Shown here in pieces: positions 15,311-23,456 of a DNA stretch of 64,000 nt. Within the stretch, counting starts at the first letter, position 1. Every line of letters begins with the position of its first letter. The translations under genes and the position numbers were made by a program. The stretch comes from Fibrobacterota bacterium (GTDB lineage: Bacteria > Fibrobacterota > Chitinivibrionia > Chitinivibrionales > Chitinispirillaceae). The notes under the pieces were generated by a model. The model saw only the letters and a program-made list of their open reading frames with translations. It was not told where the DNA came from and did not search any database. The stretch covers positions 10,977 through 74,976 of the forward strand of contig JAEYNR010000089.1 of assembly GCA_023412475.1 (NCBI GenBank), in the 5' to 3' direction.

Positions 15311-17023
15311 TTATTCATTATGATTCAGATCTTCTACCAGAACAACTCTGAGAAGCTCTTCAGGAGTAGTGATTCCCTGTTCCACTTTTGAAATACCATC
15401 CTGCAAAAGCGTTTTAAACCCATCTTCCCGCAATTTTTTTCTCAATGATGTTTCGGAAATGTTCTCTGAGATAAGGCTGCGGATTTTTTCATTAACTGAT
15501 ACAATTTCAAAAAGCCCCGCTCTGCCTTTGTAGCCGGTAAAGTTACATGCCTCACAACCGGGAGCGGAAAACGTTCTGGGGAAAGATTTTGTTCCTAGAA
15601 GTGAGGTCCATTTTTTCTTAAGATCATCGGACATTTCTGTTTCTTTTTTGCAGTTAACACACAGTACTCGCACCAGACGTTGCGCGATAATTGCCAACAG
15701 TGATGAGGAGATAAGAAATTCAGGAATACCGAGGTCTAAAAGACGTGTAATAGCTGAAACCGCATCATTGGTATGAAGGGTTGAAAACACAAGATGGCCA
15801 GTTTGTGATGCCTGTACGGCAATCTGCGCTGTTTCATTATCTCTTATTTCTCCTATCAGGATTACATCAGGGTCCTGTCTGAGAATAGAGCGCAGTGCTG
15901 TTGCGAAGCTGACTCCTGCCTTTTCATTTATCTGTACCTGATTGACTCCTTCGAGTTTGTATTCAATTGGGTTTTCGATGGTTGTGATATTGATGGCTTT
16001 GTGTTTTATGCGATTAAGACAGGCAAAAAGTGTAGAGCTTTTACCGCTTCCGGTGGGGCCGGTGACAAAGATCATTCCCTGCGGCTTTTCTACCAGTTCG
16101 TAAAACTTCTCCAACTCTATCTGTGAGATTCCCAGATTTTTCAGATCAAGAAGGGTTTTATCATGTTTGAGTATACGAATTACGGTTTTTTCCCCGAAAT
16201 GGGTGGGAAGTGTTGAGACCCGGAAATCGAAAGCCTGATAATTTTGTACATAGCGTATTCTGCCATCCTGAGGTACTCTTTTCTCGGCAATATCCAGATC
16301 TGCTAGAATTTTTATTCTGGAGGTTAGGGGGGTAAACATCCATTTGGAGAGTTCTGTGTATTGGCGCAGCATTCCATCTATACGAAACCGTACGACGGCA
16401 TCATTTTCAGATGGTTCAATGTGGATGTCTGAAACGTTTAATTTCACTGCCTCATCAAAAATCAAAGACACCATTCTTACCACCGGCTCCGATTCGGTTC
16501 TCTGTCTTATCTCCTCAAGCGAGAGAGTTTCATCGGCTTGTATCTGTTTTTCATATTCTTTAATGATTTTTCCAGCAGATTGTTTGAAAAGAGTATTACC
16601 CTCAAAGAGTCGATTGGAGACATTTTCCATTTCAGCCGGTGTGCAAAGAGCTGTTTGTACTAAAAGGTCACTATAAAGCTCTGCAAGTTGAACTATTTCA
16701 AGATCGAGTGGATCTCCGATAACAATTTTTATAACAGTTTCATTACTTCCAAGAGGAAAACAGCGCCCTTCCTTGAAAAGCTCAGCCGGAAGTTCCCTGA
16801 GAAGATCCATATCGATATGATTTTCAATCTTGGGGATATATTCCATTGAGTACTGTTGAGCCAGAGTCTGGAAAAGTAACTCTTCAGAGACTGCATCGTT
16901 TTTAATTAGCACTTCACCGATTCTTTTCCCTAATTCTTTGGCCTTTAAAGCCGCATCGTCCAGAACCGAGTCTTGCAGAAACAGTTTCTTTTTTAAGGCA
17001 TCTCCAATTCTTAAATGCATCAA
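15311..17023 (-). CDS. GspE/PilB-type secretion ATPase
   Basis: The 570-residue protein is a complete GspE/PilB ATPase: an N-terminal MshEN/T2SSE-N domain (about 30-140), a second N-domain with DIHIEPSEND at 199-208, Walker A GPTGSGKS at 322-329, Walker B ILIGEIRD at 388-395, the TLHTND His box near 415, and a tetracysteine zinc site at Cys455, Cys458, Cys490 and Cys493. It powers pseudopilus or pilus assembly from the cytoplasmic face. It lies 171 bases upstream of the secretin gene on the same strand. The platform protein GspF/PilC and the major pilin are not in this window. Confidence 0.93.
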   Translation of the reverse strand: MMHLRIGDALKKKLFLQDSVLDDAALKAKELGKRIGEVLIKNDAVSEELLFQTLAQQYSMEYIPKIENHIDMDLLRELPAELFKEGRCFPLGSNETVIKIVIGDPLDLEIVQLAELYSDLLVQTALCTPAEMENVSNRLFEGNTLFKQSAGKIIKEYEKQIQADETLSLEEIRQRTESEPVVRMVSLIFDEAVKLNVSDIHIEPSENDAVVRFRIDGMLRQYTELSKWMFTPLTSRIKILADLDIAEKRVPQDGRIRYVQNYQAFDFRVSTLPTHFGEKTVIRILKHDKTLLDLKNLGISQIELEKFYELVEKPQGMIFVTGPTGSGKSSTLFACLNRIKHKAINITTIENPIEYKLEGVNQVQINEKAGVSFATALRSILRQDPDVILIGEIRDNETAQIAVQASQTGHLVFSTLHTNDAVSAITRLLDLGIPEFLISSSLLAIIAQRLVRVLCVNCKKETEMSDDLKKKWTSLLGTKSFPRTFSAPGCEACNFTGYKGRAGLFEIVSVNEKIRSLISENISETSLRKKLREDGFKTLLQDGISKVEQGITTPEELLRVVLVEDLNHNE

Positions 17024-17142
17024 GGCCTCGGAATTAAAGGGGTAAACGATACTTTATCTGGAATTGTCTTTCGGGCTAAGAAACAAAATAACATTTTGTT
17101 ATGAATGTTGCCTAATATTTGGAGAGCTTCATTTGGGAAACT

Positions 17143-17910
17143 TTAGCGTTTCAAATAAGTTTTCTTCTGCTGCAAAGTGTCGTTAAAGTATATGTTGGCA
17201 AACAAACCCAGAGAGCGGGCAAATTCTTTGCTAATGACTATTTCTGAATTGTTTTTTTCTTTTTTGGAAATATCCTGCTGCCACAAACTGATCTGGTGAA
17301 TAAGTTCTTTGGTTGCTATGCGTAATTTAACGATGTAATCGTTAGTTGATTTCCAATTATTAAGCCGCAAGTCGGATTTGTCTGAATTTAGAGAAATGTC
17401 ATAGAGTGAATCAGAAACATTCACACTCTCCGGCAAAACGTTGGTGGTGTTCAGTGCGAGGCAGAAAAGGTGGTAATAACCTTTGAGAAATCTGGGAAAA
17501 TAAGAATCAAGATAGAGACAGCGTCCCCATCTGTTGTTTTGTAAATCCTTTTCAAAATCTTCCAGTGTTTTCAGAAGTGACTTGGTTACCTGTCTAAGAT
17601 GTGTTGCTTCAAATGCTGAGATCTTGTAGGCATAATAAATATTTTCGCGATAGACGGTTTTTTCGGTTCCGTTGCGCGTAACTTTGAGAAAGATATCATC
17701 TGTAGCAGTAATAATTACTTGGTTTTTTGAATCAGGATATGTGATTCTAACTCTTTCGCATTCGCCGCTTTTTTCATTGATGGTAGCAGAAAGATTGGCT
17801 AGCTGAATATCAAAAGGGTCGCGGGGCAGTTTTTTAACAGATTGACTATCATCTGCACTGATAGAAATAAACAGTTGAAAGAGGATAAAGAGGCTTAGAG
17901 GTATTCTCAT
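17143..17910 (-). CDS. Exported protein of unknown function next to the secretion ATPase
   Basis: I do not recognise this 255-residue protein. It starts with a clear Sec signal (MRIPLSLFILFQLFISISA, cleavage near Ala19-Asp20). The mature part opens with beta-type sequence (about 40-80) and continues as mostly helical, with two cysteines near 119 and 138-150 that could pair in the periplasm. It lies 119 bases upstream of the ATPase gene on the same strand, so a supporting role in secretion is possible, but only its position suggests this. Confidence 0.6.
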   Translation of the reverse strand: MRIPLSLFILFQLFISISADDSQSVKKLPRDPFDIQLANLSATINEKSGECERVRITYPDSKNQVIITATDDIFLKVTRNGTEKTVYRENIYYAYKISAFEATHLRQVTKSLLKTLEDFEKDLQNNRWGRCLYLDSYFPRFLKGYYHLFCLALNTTNVLPESVNVSDSLYDISLNSDKSDLRLNNWKSTNDYIVKLRIATKELIHQISLWQQDISKKEKNNSEIVISKEFARSLGLFANIYFNDTLQQKKTYLKR

Positions 17911-18009
17911 CGCGTTATCCTTTCCGGACCCTTGTGCTGCTGGATACCTCTAAAGTTTGATTTCAGAGAAGAACTGCAAGTACAGAATCAACTGTACTTG
18001 CAAAAATTA

Positions 18010-18711
18010 TCAGCCTTCCTCTGCTATCAGAAGGATTTGAGGATCCAGCTTCAGATGTAAGTCTTTTGACAAAGTTGTTTCATGATCTTTCACCAGCTTC
18101 AGTTGAATGTGACCTTCTCTGGGCTCAAGCATGATAATGACAGCCAGATGACTCATCACAGGAGTCAGAACCGTGGGTATGTCATTAACAAAAGAGCTGT
18201 CTCTGTGTAATGAAGCACTGAACCAGATCTCTATTCCCATCTCTTCTGCCAGTTTTTTAAAACCAGAAAACTCTTCATCGGAAACACTGGAGAAATCGTA
18301 ACCATCGACTATAACCAGGTCTGCAGAAAAGTTTCCTTCCTGGATCATGGATCGTACACCTTTTTGTACCTGTTCTGACTGAGTACCATCCTGACAAAAA
18401 TTCATGATTACTCTGCGTTTGATTATATCATCATGAACATCCATCGTGCAATCAAGTTTATAGCGGCGGGCTATTTCCTGAAATATCTCCTTATACCAGG
18501 TGACGATATGGTTTGTGTCGTCGCTAAGGGAAACGTGAATAACGTGCTTGCCTTGAAACAACTGGTCTGTAGCGATATGCACAAGGCAGGCAGTTTTACC
18601 CACGCCTTTGCATGCAGCTATTACACCGATATTTCCTTTTCCGACTCCGCCACCGGTTGACTTTTCCAGGATACGTAATGGGCTCCTGGTTATTAGCTCT
18701 TTTTTAACCAT
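18010..18711 (-). CDS. RecA/DnaB-like P-loop ATPase of unknown role
   Basis: The 233-residue protein has a P-loop at about 32-40 (AACKGVGKT, where the first Gly is replaced by Ala) and a Walker B DLVIVDG at 131-137, followed by a C-terminal segment like the DnaB/KaiC/RadA core. It lacks the DnaB N-domain and DNA-binding loops that I could name. Its AAGGAG lies in the last codons of fusA and its start is 11 bases after the fusA stop, so it is cotranscribed with fusA. The link to translation or to the secretion genes downstream is unknown; it could also be a clock- or sporulation-like KaiC relative. Confidence 0.6.
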   Translation of the reverse strand: MVKKELITRSPLRILEKSTGGGVGKGNIGVIAACKGVGKTACLVHIATDQLFQGKHVIHVSLSDDTNHIVTWYKEIFQEIARRYKLDCTMDVHDDIIKRRVIMNFCQDGTQSEQVQKGVRSMIQEGNFSADLVIVDGYDFSSVSDEEFSGFKKLAEEMGIEIWFSASLHRDSSFVNDIPTVLTPVMSHLAVIIMLEPREGHIQLKLVKDHETTLSKDLHLKLDPQILLIAEEG

Positions 18712-18722
18712 TAGCTGTCTCC

Positions 18723-20819
18723 TTATTTACCCTTCTTGGTATCGGTTTTTTTATCTTCCTGATGCTGTTTTTTCAATTGTTCTGATATAGAAGCTGGTAC
18801 TTTTCCATATTTAAGAAATTCCATGGTAAACTCGGCTTTTCCCTGAGTAAGAGAACGAAGCACTGTAGAGTAGCCAAACATCTCACTCAAAGGAACTTCT
18901 GCTTCTATTCTGGTGAAATTACTCTCCTCAGTTGTGCTTACAATAATTCCTCTTCGCTGGTTAATGCTTCCCAGGATGTTTCCCTGGAATTCACTTGGAC
19001 CTTCCACCGACACTTTCATAATCGGTTCCAGTATCTCTGCTTTAGCCTTTTCAAAAGCCTGCCAGAACCCGCCGATCGCTGCTTGCTGAAAAGCGATGTC
19101 GGATGAATCTACAGGGTGATAATTACCATCATTAATGGTAAGTTTTACTCCCACAATTGGAAACCCTATTATTCTACCTTTAGGCAGACATTGTTTAAAG
19201 CCTTTATCGCAGGAAGGAATATACTCATTTGGAATCACTCCACCCTTTATTGAGTCCACAAACTCATAATCTTTTTCAGATAATGGTTCCATGATTCCCG
19301 CGACCCGTCCATATTGGCCGGCTCCTCCGGTCTGCTTTTTATGAGTGTAGTCAAAGGTAGCTGTTTGGGTAATAGTTTCTCTGTAAGCCACCTGAGGCTT
19401 CCCGGTTTCAAGCTCCACCTTATACTCACGTTTCATTCTTTCAATATATATATCGAGATGCAGTTCTCCCATACCTCTGATGATAGTTTCATTGGATTCG
19501 GGATCTACAAAGCTTTTAAATGTAGGATCTTCTTTGCCAAACCTGTTGAGTGCCTTGGACATGTTGTCCGCAGACTTTTTATCAATAGGCTTTATTGCCA
19601 GAGAGATAACCGGTTCGGGAACATACATCGAAGTCATGCTTACATTGAGGCTTTCTGCACAGAAGGTGTCTCCGGAAGCACAATCGATCCCAAAAAGGGC
19701 AACTATGTCTCCTGCACCCGCTTCGCTTATGTCTTCCATTGAATTGGAGTGCATTCTTATGAGTCTGCCGACTTTGAATTTTTTGCCGGTTCTGCTGTTT
19801 ATCAGTTCAGTACCTTTACGGACCGAGCCCTGATAGATTCTGATATAAGTAAGCTGCCCGTACTGACCATCTTCGAGTTTGAACGCCAGAACAATCGGTG
19901 GCGCATCATTGTTTGTATCAACAGGGAACTCTTCACCGTTTTTGTCCTTGTCTATAGCACGGTAATCGATCTCCGAAGGATTAGGCAGGTAATTTACAAC
20001 GCCATTGAGCAGTAGTTGAATGCCTTTGTTTTTATAGGCTGATCCACAGAAAACCGGTGTGAGATCCAGTGACAAGGTGCCGGTTCTGATCGCTTTACGA
20101 ATCTGCTCCTCGGTCTCGGTTCCCTCAAGATAGGACTCTGCAAGTTCGTCGGAATACATCGATAGCGCGTCCAGCATTATCTCCCGATACTCCTTTGCCT
20201 GCTCTTCCAGATGAGCAGGAATTTTATCTTCACGGATAATGTCTCCGCCTTTTCCTTCAAAATAGTTCGCTTTCATGGTCACCAGATCGATAACCCCTTC
20301 CAGCTTTTCCTCTAAACCTATAGGTATCTGCACCATTACAGCATTGTGACCCAGCTTTTCGCGAAGCTGGTCTTTAACTCTGAACGGATTGGCTCCGGAA
20401 CGGTCGCACTTGTTAACAAACGCAAGGCGGGGTACATTATACCTTTTGAGCTGACGATCAACCGTAATCGATTGAGACTGAACACCGCCCACAGAGCAAA
20501 GAACCAGTATCGCTCCATCAAGTACTCGCAGTGAGCGTTCAACCTCGATAGTGAAATCAACGTGTCCCGGAGTATCTATAATGTTAATTTGATGATTTTT
20601 CCACTCCACATTGGTTGCAGCAGATGAAATGGTTATTCCACGTTCACGTTCAAGATCCATTGAATCCATGGTGGCTCCAACACCGTCTTTGCCTTTTACT
20701 TCATGGATAGCATGAATTTTTTGACAGTAGTATAATATTCGTTCTGTCAGTGTCGTTTTTCCTGAATCGATATGTGCGCTTATTCCAATATTGCGCATCG
20801 TTAGGATGTTGTTGGCCAT
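18723..20819 (-). CDS. fusA: Elongation factor G, mitochondrial/spd1-like type
   Basis: The 698-residue protein is a full-length EF-G: G1 AHIDSGKT at 15-22, G3 DTPGH at 82-86 and G4 NKCD at 136-139, then domains II-V ending in the GYSTVLRSLTQGKAEF motif. It catalyses translocation on the ribosome. Several segments (HEVKGKDGVGATMDSM, IEVERSLRVLDGAILVL) resemble mitochondrial EF-G1 and the spd-type EF-G1 of spirochaetes, planctomycetes and deltaproteobacteria more than E. coli FusA. In those groups a second paralogue (spdEFG2) does ribosome recycling, so a partner is expected elsewhere. The C-terminus carries an extra lysine-rich tail. It is not in a str operon (no rpsL, rpsG or tuf alongside). 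Confidence 0.93.
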   Translation of the reverse strand: MANNILTMRNIGISAHIDSGKTTLTERILYYCQKIHAIHEVKGKDGVGATMDSMDLERERGITISSAATNVEWKNHQINIIDTPGHVDFTIEVERSLRVLDGAILVLCSVGGVQSQSITVDRQLKRYNVPRLAFVNKCDRSGANPFRVKDQLREKLGHNAVMVQIPIGLEEKLEGVIDLVTMKANYFEGKGGDIIREDKIPAHLEEQAKEYREIMLDALSMYSDELAESYLEGTETEEQIRKAIRTGTLSLDLTPVFCGSAYKNKGIQLLLNGVVNYLPNPSEIDYRAIDKDKNGEEFPVDTNNDAPPIVLAFKLEDGQYGQLTYIRIYQGSVRKGTELINSRTGKKFKVGRLIRMHSNSMEDISEAGAGDIVALFGIDCASGDTFCAESLNVSMTSMYVPEPVISLAIKPIDKKSADNMSKALNRFGKEDPTFKSFVDPESNETIIRGMGELHLDIYIERMKREYKVELETGKPQVAYRETITQTATFDYTHKKQTGGAGQYGRVAGIMEPLSEKDYEFVDSIKGGVIPNEYIPSCDKGFKQCLPKGRIIGFPIVGVKLTINDGNYHPVDSSDIAFQQAAIGGFWQAFEKAKAEILEPIMKVSVEGPSEFQGNILGSINQRRGIIVSTTEESNFTRIEAEVPLSEMFGYSTVLRSLTQGKAEFTMEFLKYGKVPASISEQLKKQHQEDKKTDTKKGK

Positions 20820-21207
20820 AACTTAAAACCTCTCATTGAAAATTGGGTCTTGTGCAAAAAAACGAGCGTTCTGTCTTCAAACTGACTACAATAGTCACTT
20901 TTTATACTGAAATACCCAGACAAATCACCTTTTAAAAACAATTTATTAGATACTGTGGTTTTTTAGAATACAATAAACTGTTCCGGGGGCTGTAATGCCT
21001 GGATCCAAGGAGATTATTACTGTGGCAAAGTTTTAATCTTCAACGGCCGAAAAATATAATAAATGTAGATTTGGATGCCTACAAGAAAATTATCAGAAGT
21101 TTGAGACCGCTCGAATGCCTATTTTGTATTTTTTAATTGAATTATTCGAAATATATGGAAAAACAGTGCAATTAGTGCAAGTATTACGATAATCAGGGGA
21201 GGGTATT
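20820..21207. other. Divergent intergenic region, fusA to glycosyltransferase
   Basis: No gene is supported. Promoters for both flanking genes should lie here, but I cannot pick a convincing -35/-10 pair. A small perfect palindrome TGACTACAATAGTCA (20883-20897) lies in the fusA leader. AGAGG precedes fusA and a strong AGGGGAGGG precedes the GTG start at 21208. Confidence 0.4.
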
Positions 21208-22275
21208 GTGCATATCGCATATTTTATTACTTCACACGGATACGGACATGGTGTTCGTGCATCCGCTATTGCCAACTGCTTTTCTGCCGATGTCCAGATA
21301 ACCTTCAGAACAATGCTGCCAGAGCGTTTCTTTTCTGAGGAACTCAACAGACCGTATTCGGTACTGGAAGCCCGTTACGATTGCGGTTGTCTTCAATCTG
21401 ATGGTATAACTGTTGATATTGAAGCTACACTGGATTGTTACAGGAAAATTGCCCACAAAAATCGCGAAAAGCTGCAAAAAGAGGTCAATTGGTGTGCTGC
21501 ACAAAAGGTGGATATGATTGTCAGTGATATAACCCCTTTTGCTTTTGAAATAGCAAAGCATAGCAATGTCCCCTCTGTGGCTGTCTCGAATTTCACGTGG
21601 TATGATATATATGAGCAATACCTTGGCTGCTCTCCATCTTTTAAGCCATATCTTGAGGAAATCCTGGAACAGTATTCTTATGCAGACCTTCTCATCGCTT
21701 TGCAACCATCAATGGAGATGAATTTTTTTCCTAATAAAACAGAAGTACCGGTAACAGGGCGAGTTGGACGTAGCAGAAAAGACGATGTCTTATCCTATTA
21801 TAGTATAGATAAAAATAAGAATCTTGGACTTATCTATACTGGTGATTTTGGCATGAATAGCGCAACCTGGCAGAAACTTAGCAGCTTTTCCGATTGGGAA
21901 TTCTTGGGGCTCTACCAATTACCCACCAGTTCTTCCAATTTTCACCTTATGGATAAGAAAAGCTTTCCTTATCAGGACCTGGTTTCAACTGTAGATTGTG
22001 TTATCAGTAAAATAGGCTACGGGGTGGTTTCAGAATGTTTTCTAAACGGAACCCCTCTTATCTATCTACCCAGAAATCACTTTGCCGAATACCCGGTTCT
22101 GGAAAAAGCGGTACAGAAATGGGGAATGGGCTACTGTCTGTCCCAAGAGCAGTATTATAGCTTAGAATGGAATAATGCTCTCAAAAACGTTGAGCAAAAG
22201 AAAAATTGCCCTCCGCTCTTTTCTTCCGGTGCACCGGTTGCCGCAGAACTGATTCAGTCTTTAATCCGAAGTTAA
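21208..22275 (+). CDS. Glycosyltransferase resembling the L-arabinokinase N-terminal domain
   Basis: This 355-residue protein starts at GTG 21208 after a strong AGGGGAGGG. The N-terminus (FITSHGYGHGVRASAIANCF) and the following DCGCLQSDGITVDIEATL, VDMIVSDITPFAFEIA and SVAVSNFTWYDIYEQYL closely resemble the GT-B domain found fused in front of plant and bacterial L-arabinokinases. The second half has the donor-site pattern VDCVISKIGYGVVSECFLNGTPLIYLPR seen in MurG/GT28-type enzymes. Here there is no kinase domain, so it is a stand-alone GT-B protein. Donor and acceptor are unknown. It is monocistronic, facing away from fusA. Confidence 0.7.
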   Translation: MHIAYFITSHGYGHGVRASAIANCFSADVQITFRTMLPERFFSEELNRPYSVLEARYDCGCLQSDGITVDIEATLDCYRKIAHKNREKLQKEVNWCAAQKVDMIVSDITPFAFEIAKHSNVPSVAVSNFTWYDIYEQYLGCSPSFKPYLEEILEQYSYADLLIALQPSMEMNFFPNKTEVPVTGRVGRSRKDDVLSYYSIDKNKNLGLIYTGDFGMNSATWQKLSSFSDWEFLGLYQLPTSSSNFHLMDKKSFPYQDLVSTVDCVISKIGYGVVSECFLNGTPLIYLPRNHFAEYPVLEKAVQKWGMGYCLSQEQYYSLEWNNALKNVEQKKNCPPLFSSGAPVAAELIQSLIRS

Positions 22276-22778
22276 ATTTTACCTGTTTCGGATTCCGGTC
22301 AGTTACGATATCCAAACAAATCCCAATAACAGAATAAGCGCGAAATTCGAAAACCGAAATCCGAAATAAAAACAGGAAAATGGGAAGTGGCAGACAAGGC
22401 AAATTGAAATACTTTAATTATTTGAAACACCCTTATTCCTGTTTAGAAGTTAAGTTTTGTAATTTGGAAGTTGTTTAAGATTTATGATTTGGAATTTCTT
22501 TCCGGCTTAGATACTTGAGTAATAAATAATTGCCGGAATGTAGCTACTCAGCTCTTGAAACAAACGTCTTGTAAAAAATCAGAAACAATAAGAATAGAAT
22601 CAGAAATAGAATATCTACTCAGATACCTGAGTAGTTACGTTGGAATACTATATAGATGGTCAAACCATTAGAGAGCTTCTATAAATATGACTCTGAAACT
22701 TATTTACCATTTTGTATCTTTATAGAAAATCTGAATCAGCTTAATTCTCCCGGATAAACTATCGAAAGGATACTTCAT
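22276..22778. repeat. Intergenic island of dispersed composite repeat
   Basis: Right at the stop codon is a perfect hairpin, AATCCGAA (22263-22270) with TTCGGATT (22287-22294), without a T-tract. Block 22338-22360 matches 59884-59906 in reverse (about 22 of 23 bases), and block 22431-22495 matches 59771-59842 in reverse in the same order. GTAGCTACTCAGCTC at 22540-22554 recurs at 49341-49355, and TACTCAG-ATAC-CTGAGTA (22616-22633) is a perfect palindrome related to 62951-62967. No open frame of note. The end of the region must hold the promoter of the DUF2760/Hsp70 genes. Confidence 0.65.
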
Positions 22779-23309
22779 ATGAATCGAGTTGAACTCGCAT
22801 TCCGGACCTTCTTTTGGATTTTTTTCAAGAAATCATTTGCAGAGAAAATCGAGACTTTTTTTGAAGTACCACCTCAGGAAGCTTTGCTGGAGCACAAAGA
22901 GCCTCAGAAAGTGGAAGAGAAAAAAGGCCGAAATGATGCTGTTCAGATATTGGCCCTTCTGCAGCGTGAAGGTCGATTGATTGACTTTTTAAAGGAACCC
23001 ATCGACAGCTACAGTGATGCCCAAATCGGAGCAGCGGTTCGTGATGTCCATCGGGACTGTGCAGCCGTTCTGCAAAGAGCCTTTGACATCCAGCCTCTTG
23101 TAGATACTGATGAAGGGTCGTGTCTGACTGTGGTATCCGGTTTTGATCCGGAGCAGTTCCGGCTTACAGGTAATCTCACCGGAGAGCCTCCCTATGAAGG
23201 CACGGTACGTCATCATGGATGGCGGGCCTTAAAAACCGAACTTCCCGTATGGAACGGCAATGAAGAATCTGCGGATATTATTGCTCCCGTAGAGGTGGAA
23301 TTACCTTAA
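22779..23309 (+). CDS. DUF2760 domain protein of an Hsp70 cluster
   Basis: The 176-residue protein fits the DUF2760 family. It has a hydrophobic/amphipathic N-terminus (about 6-24), a charged linker, and a C-terminal domain with ALLQREGRLIDFLKEPID, HRDCAAVLQRAF and HHGWRA. The domain is of unknown function but is typically encoded just before a pair of divergent Hsp70 proteins, as here. It may be a cofactor or client adaptor for them. AAAGGA precedes the ATG by nine bases. A hairpin with a T-rich tail separates it from the first Hsp70 gene. Confidence 0.78.
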   Translation: MNRVELAFRTFFWIFFKKSFAEKIETFFEVPPQEALLEHKEPQKVEEKKGRNDAVQILALLQREGRLIDFLKEPIDSYSDAQIGAAVRDVHRDCAAVLQRAFDIQPLVDTDEGSCLTVVSGFDPEQFRLTGNLTGEPPYEGTVRHHGWRALKTELPVWNGNEESADIIAPVEVELP

Positions 23310-23330
23310 ATCAGGCAGCAATTTCAAACT

Positions 23331-23356
23331 CAGAAGCCCCTCTCTCTGGCATTCTG
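23331..23356 (+). terminator. Possible terminator/attenuator between DUF2760 and Hsp70 genes
   Basis: CAGAAGCC pairs with GGC-A-TTCTG (one bulged A) around a CT-rich loop, and a T-rich stretch (23361-23386) follows. It could dampen read-through from the DUF2760 gene into the Hsp70 genes or process the transcript. Confidence 0.35.
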
Positions 23357-23456
23357 GGTCCATTTCTTTCTCTTTTTATTTCTTTAGGAGCAGATTTCTG
23401 CTTAAAAACAACTCGCAAGTATTTCGAAAATCTGTTTAAAAAAGGAGCATTTAGCT

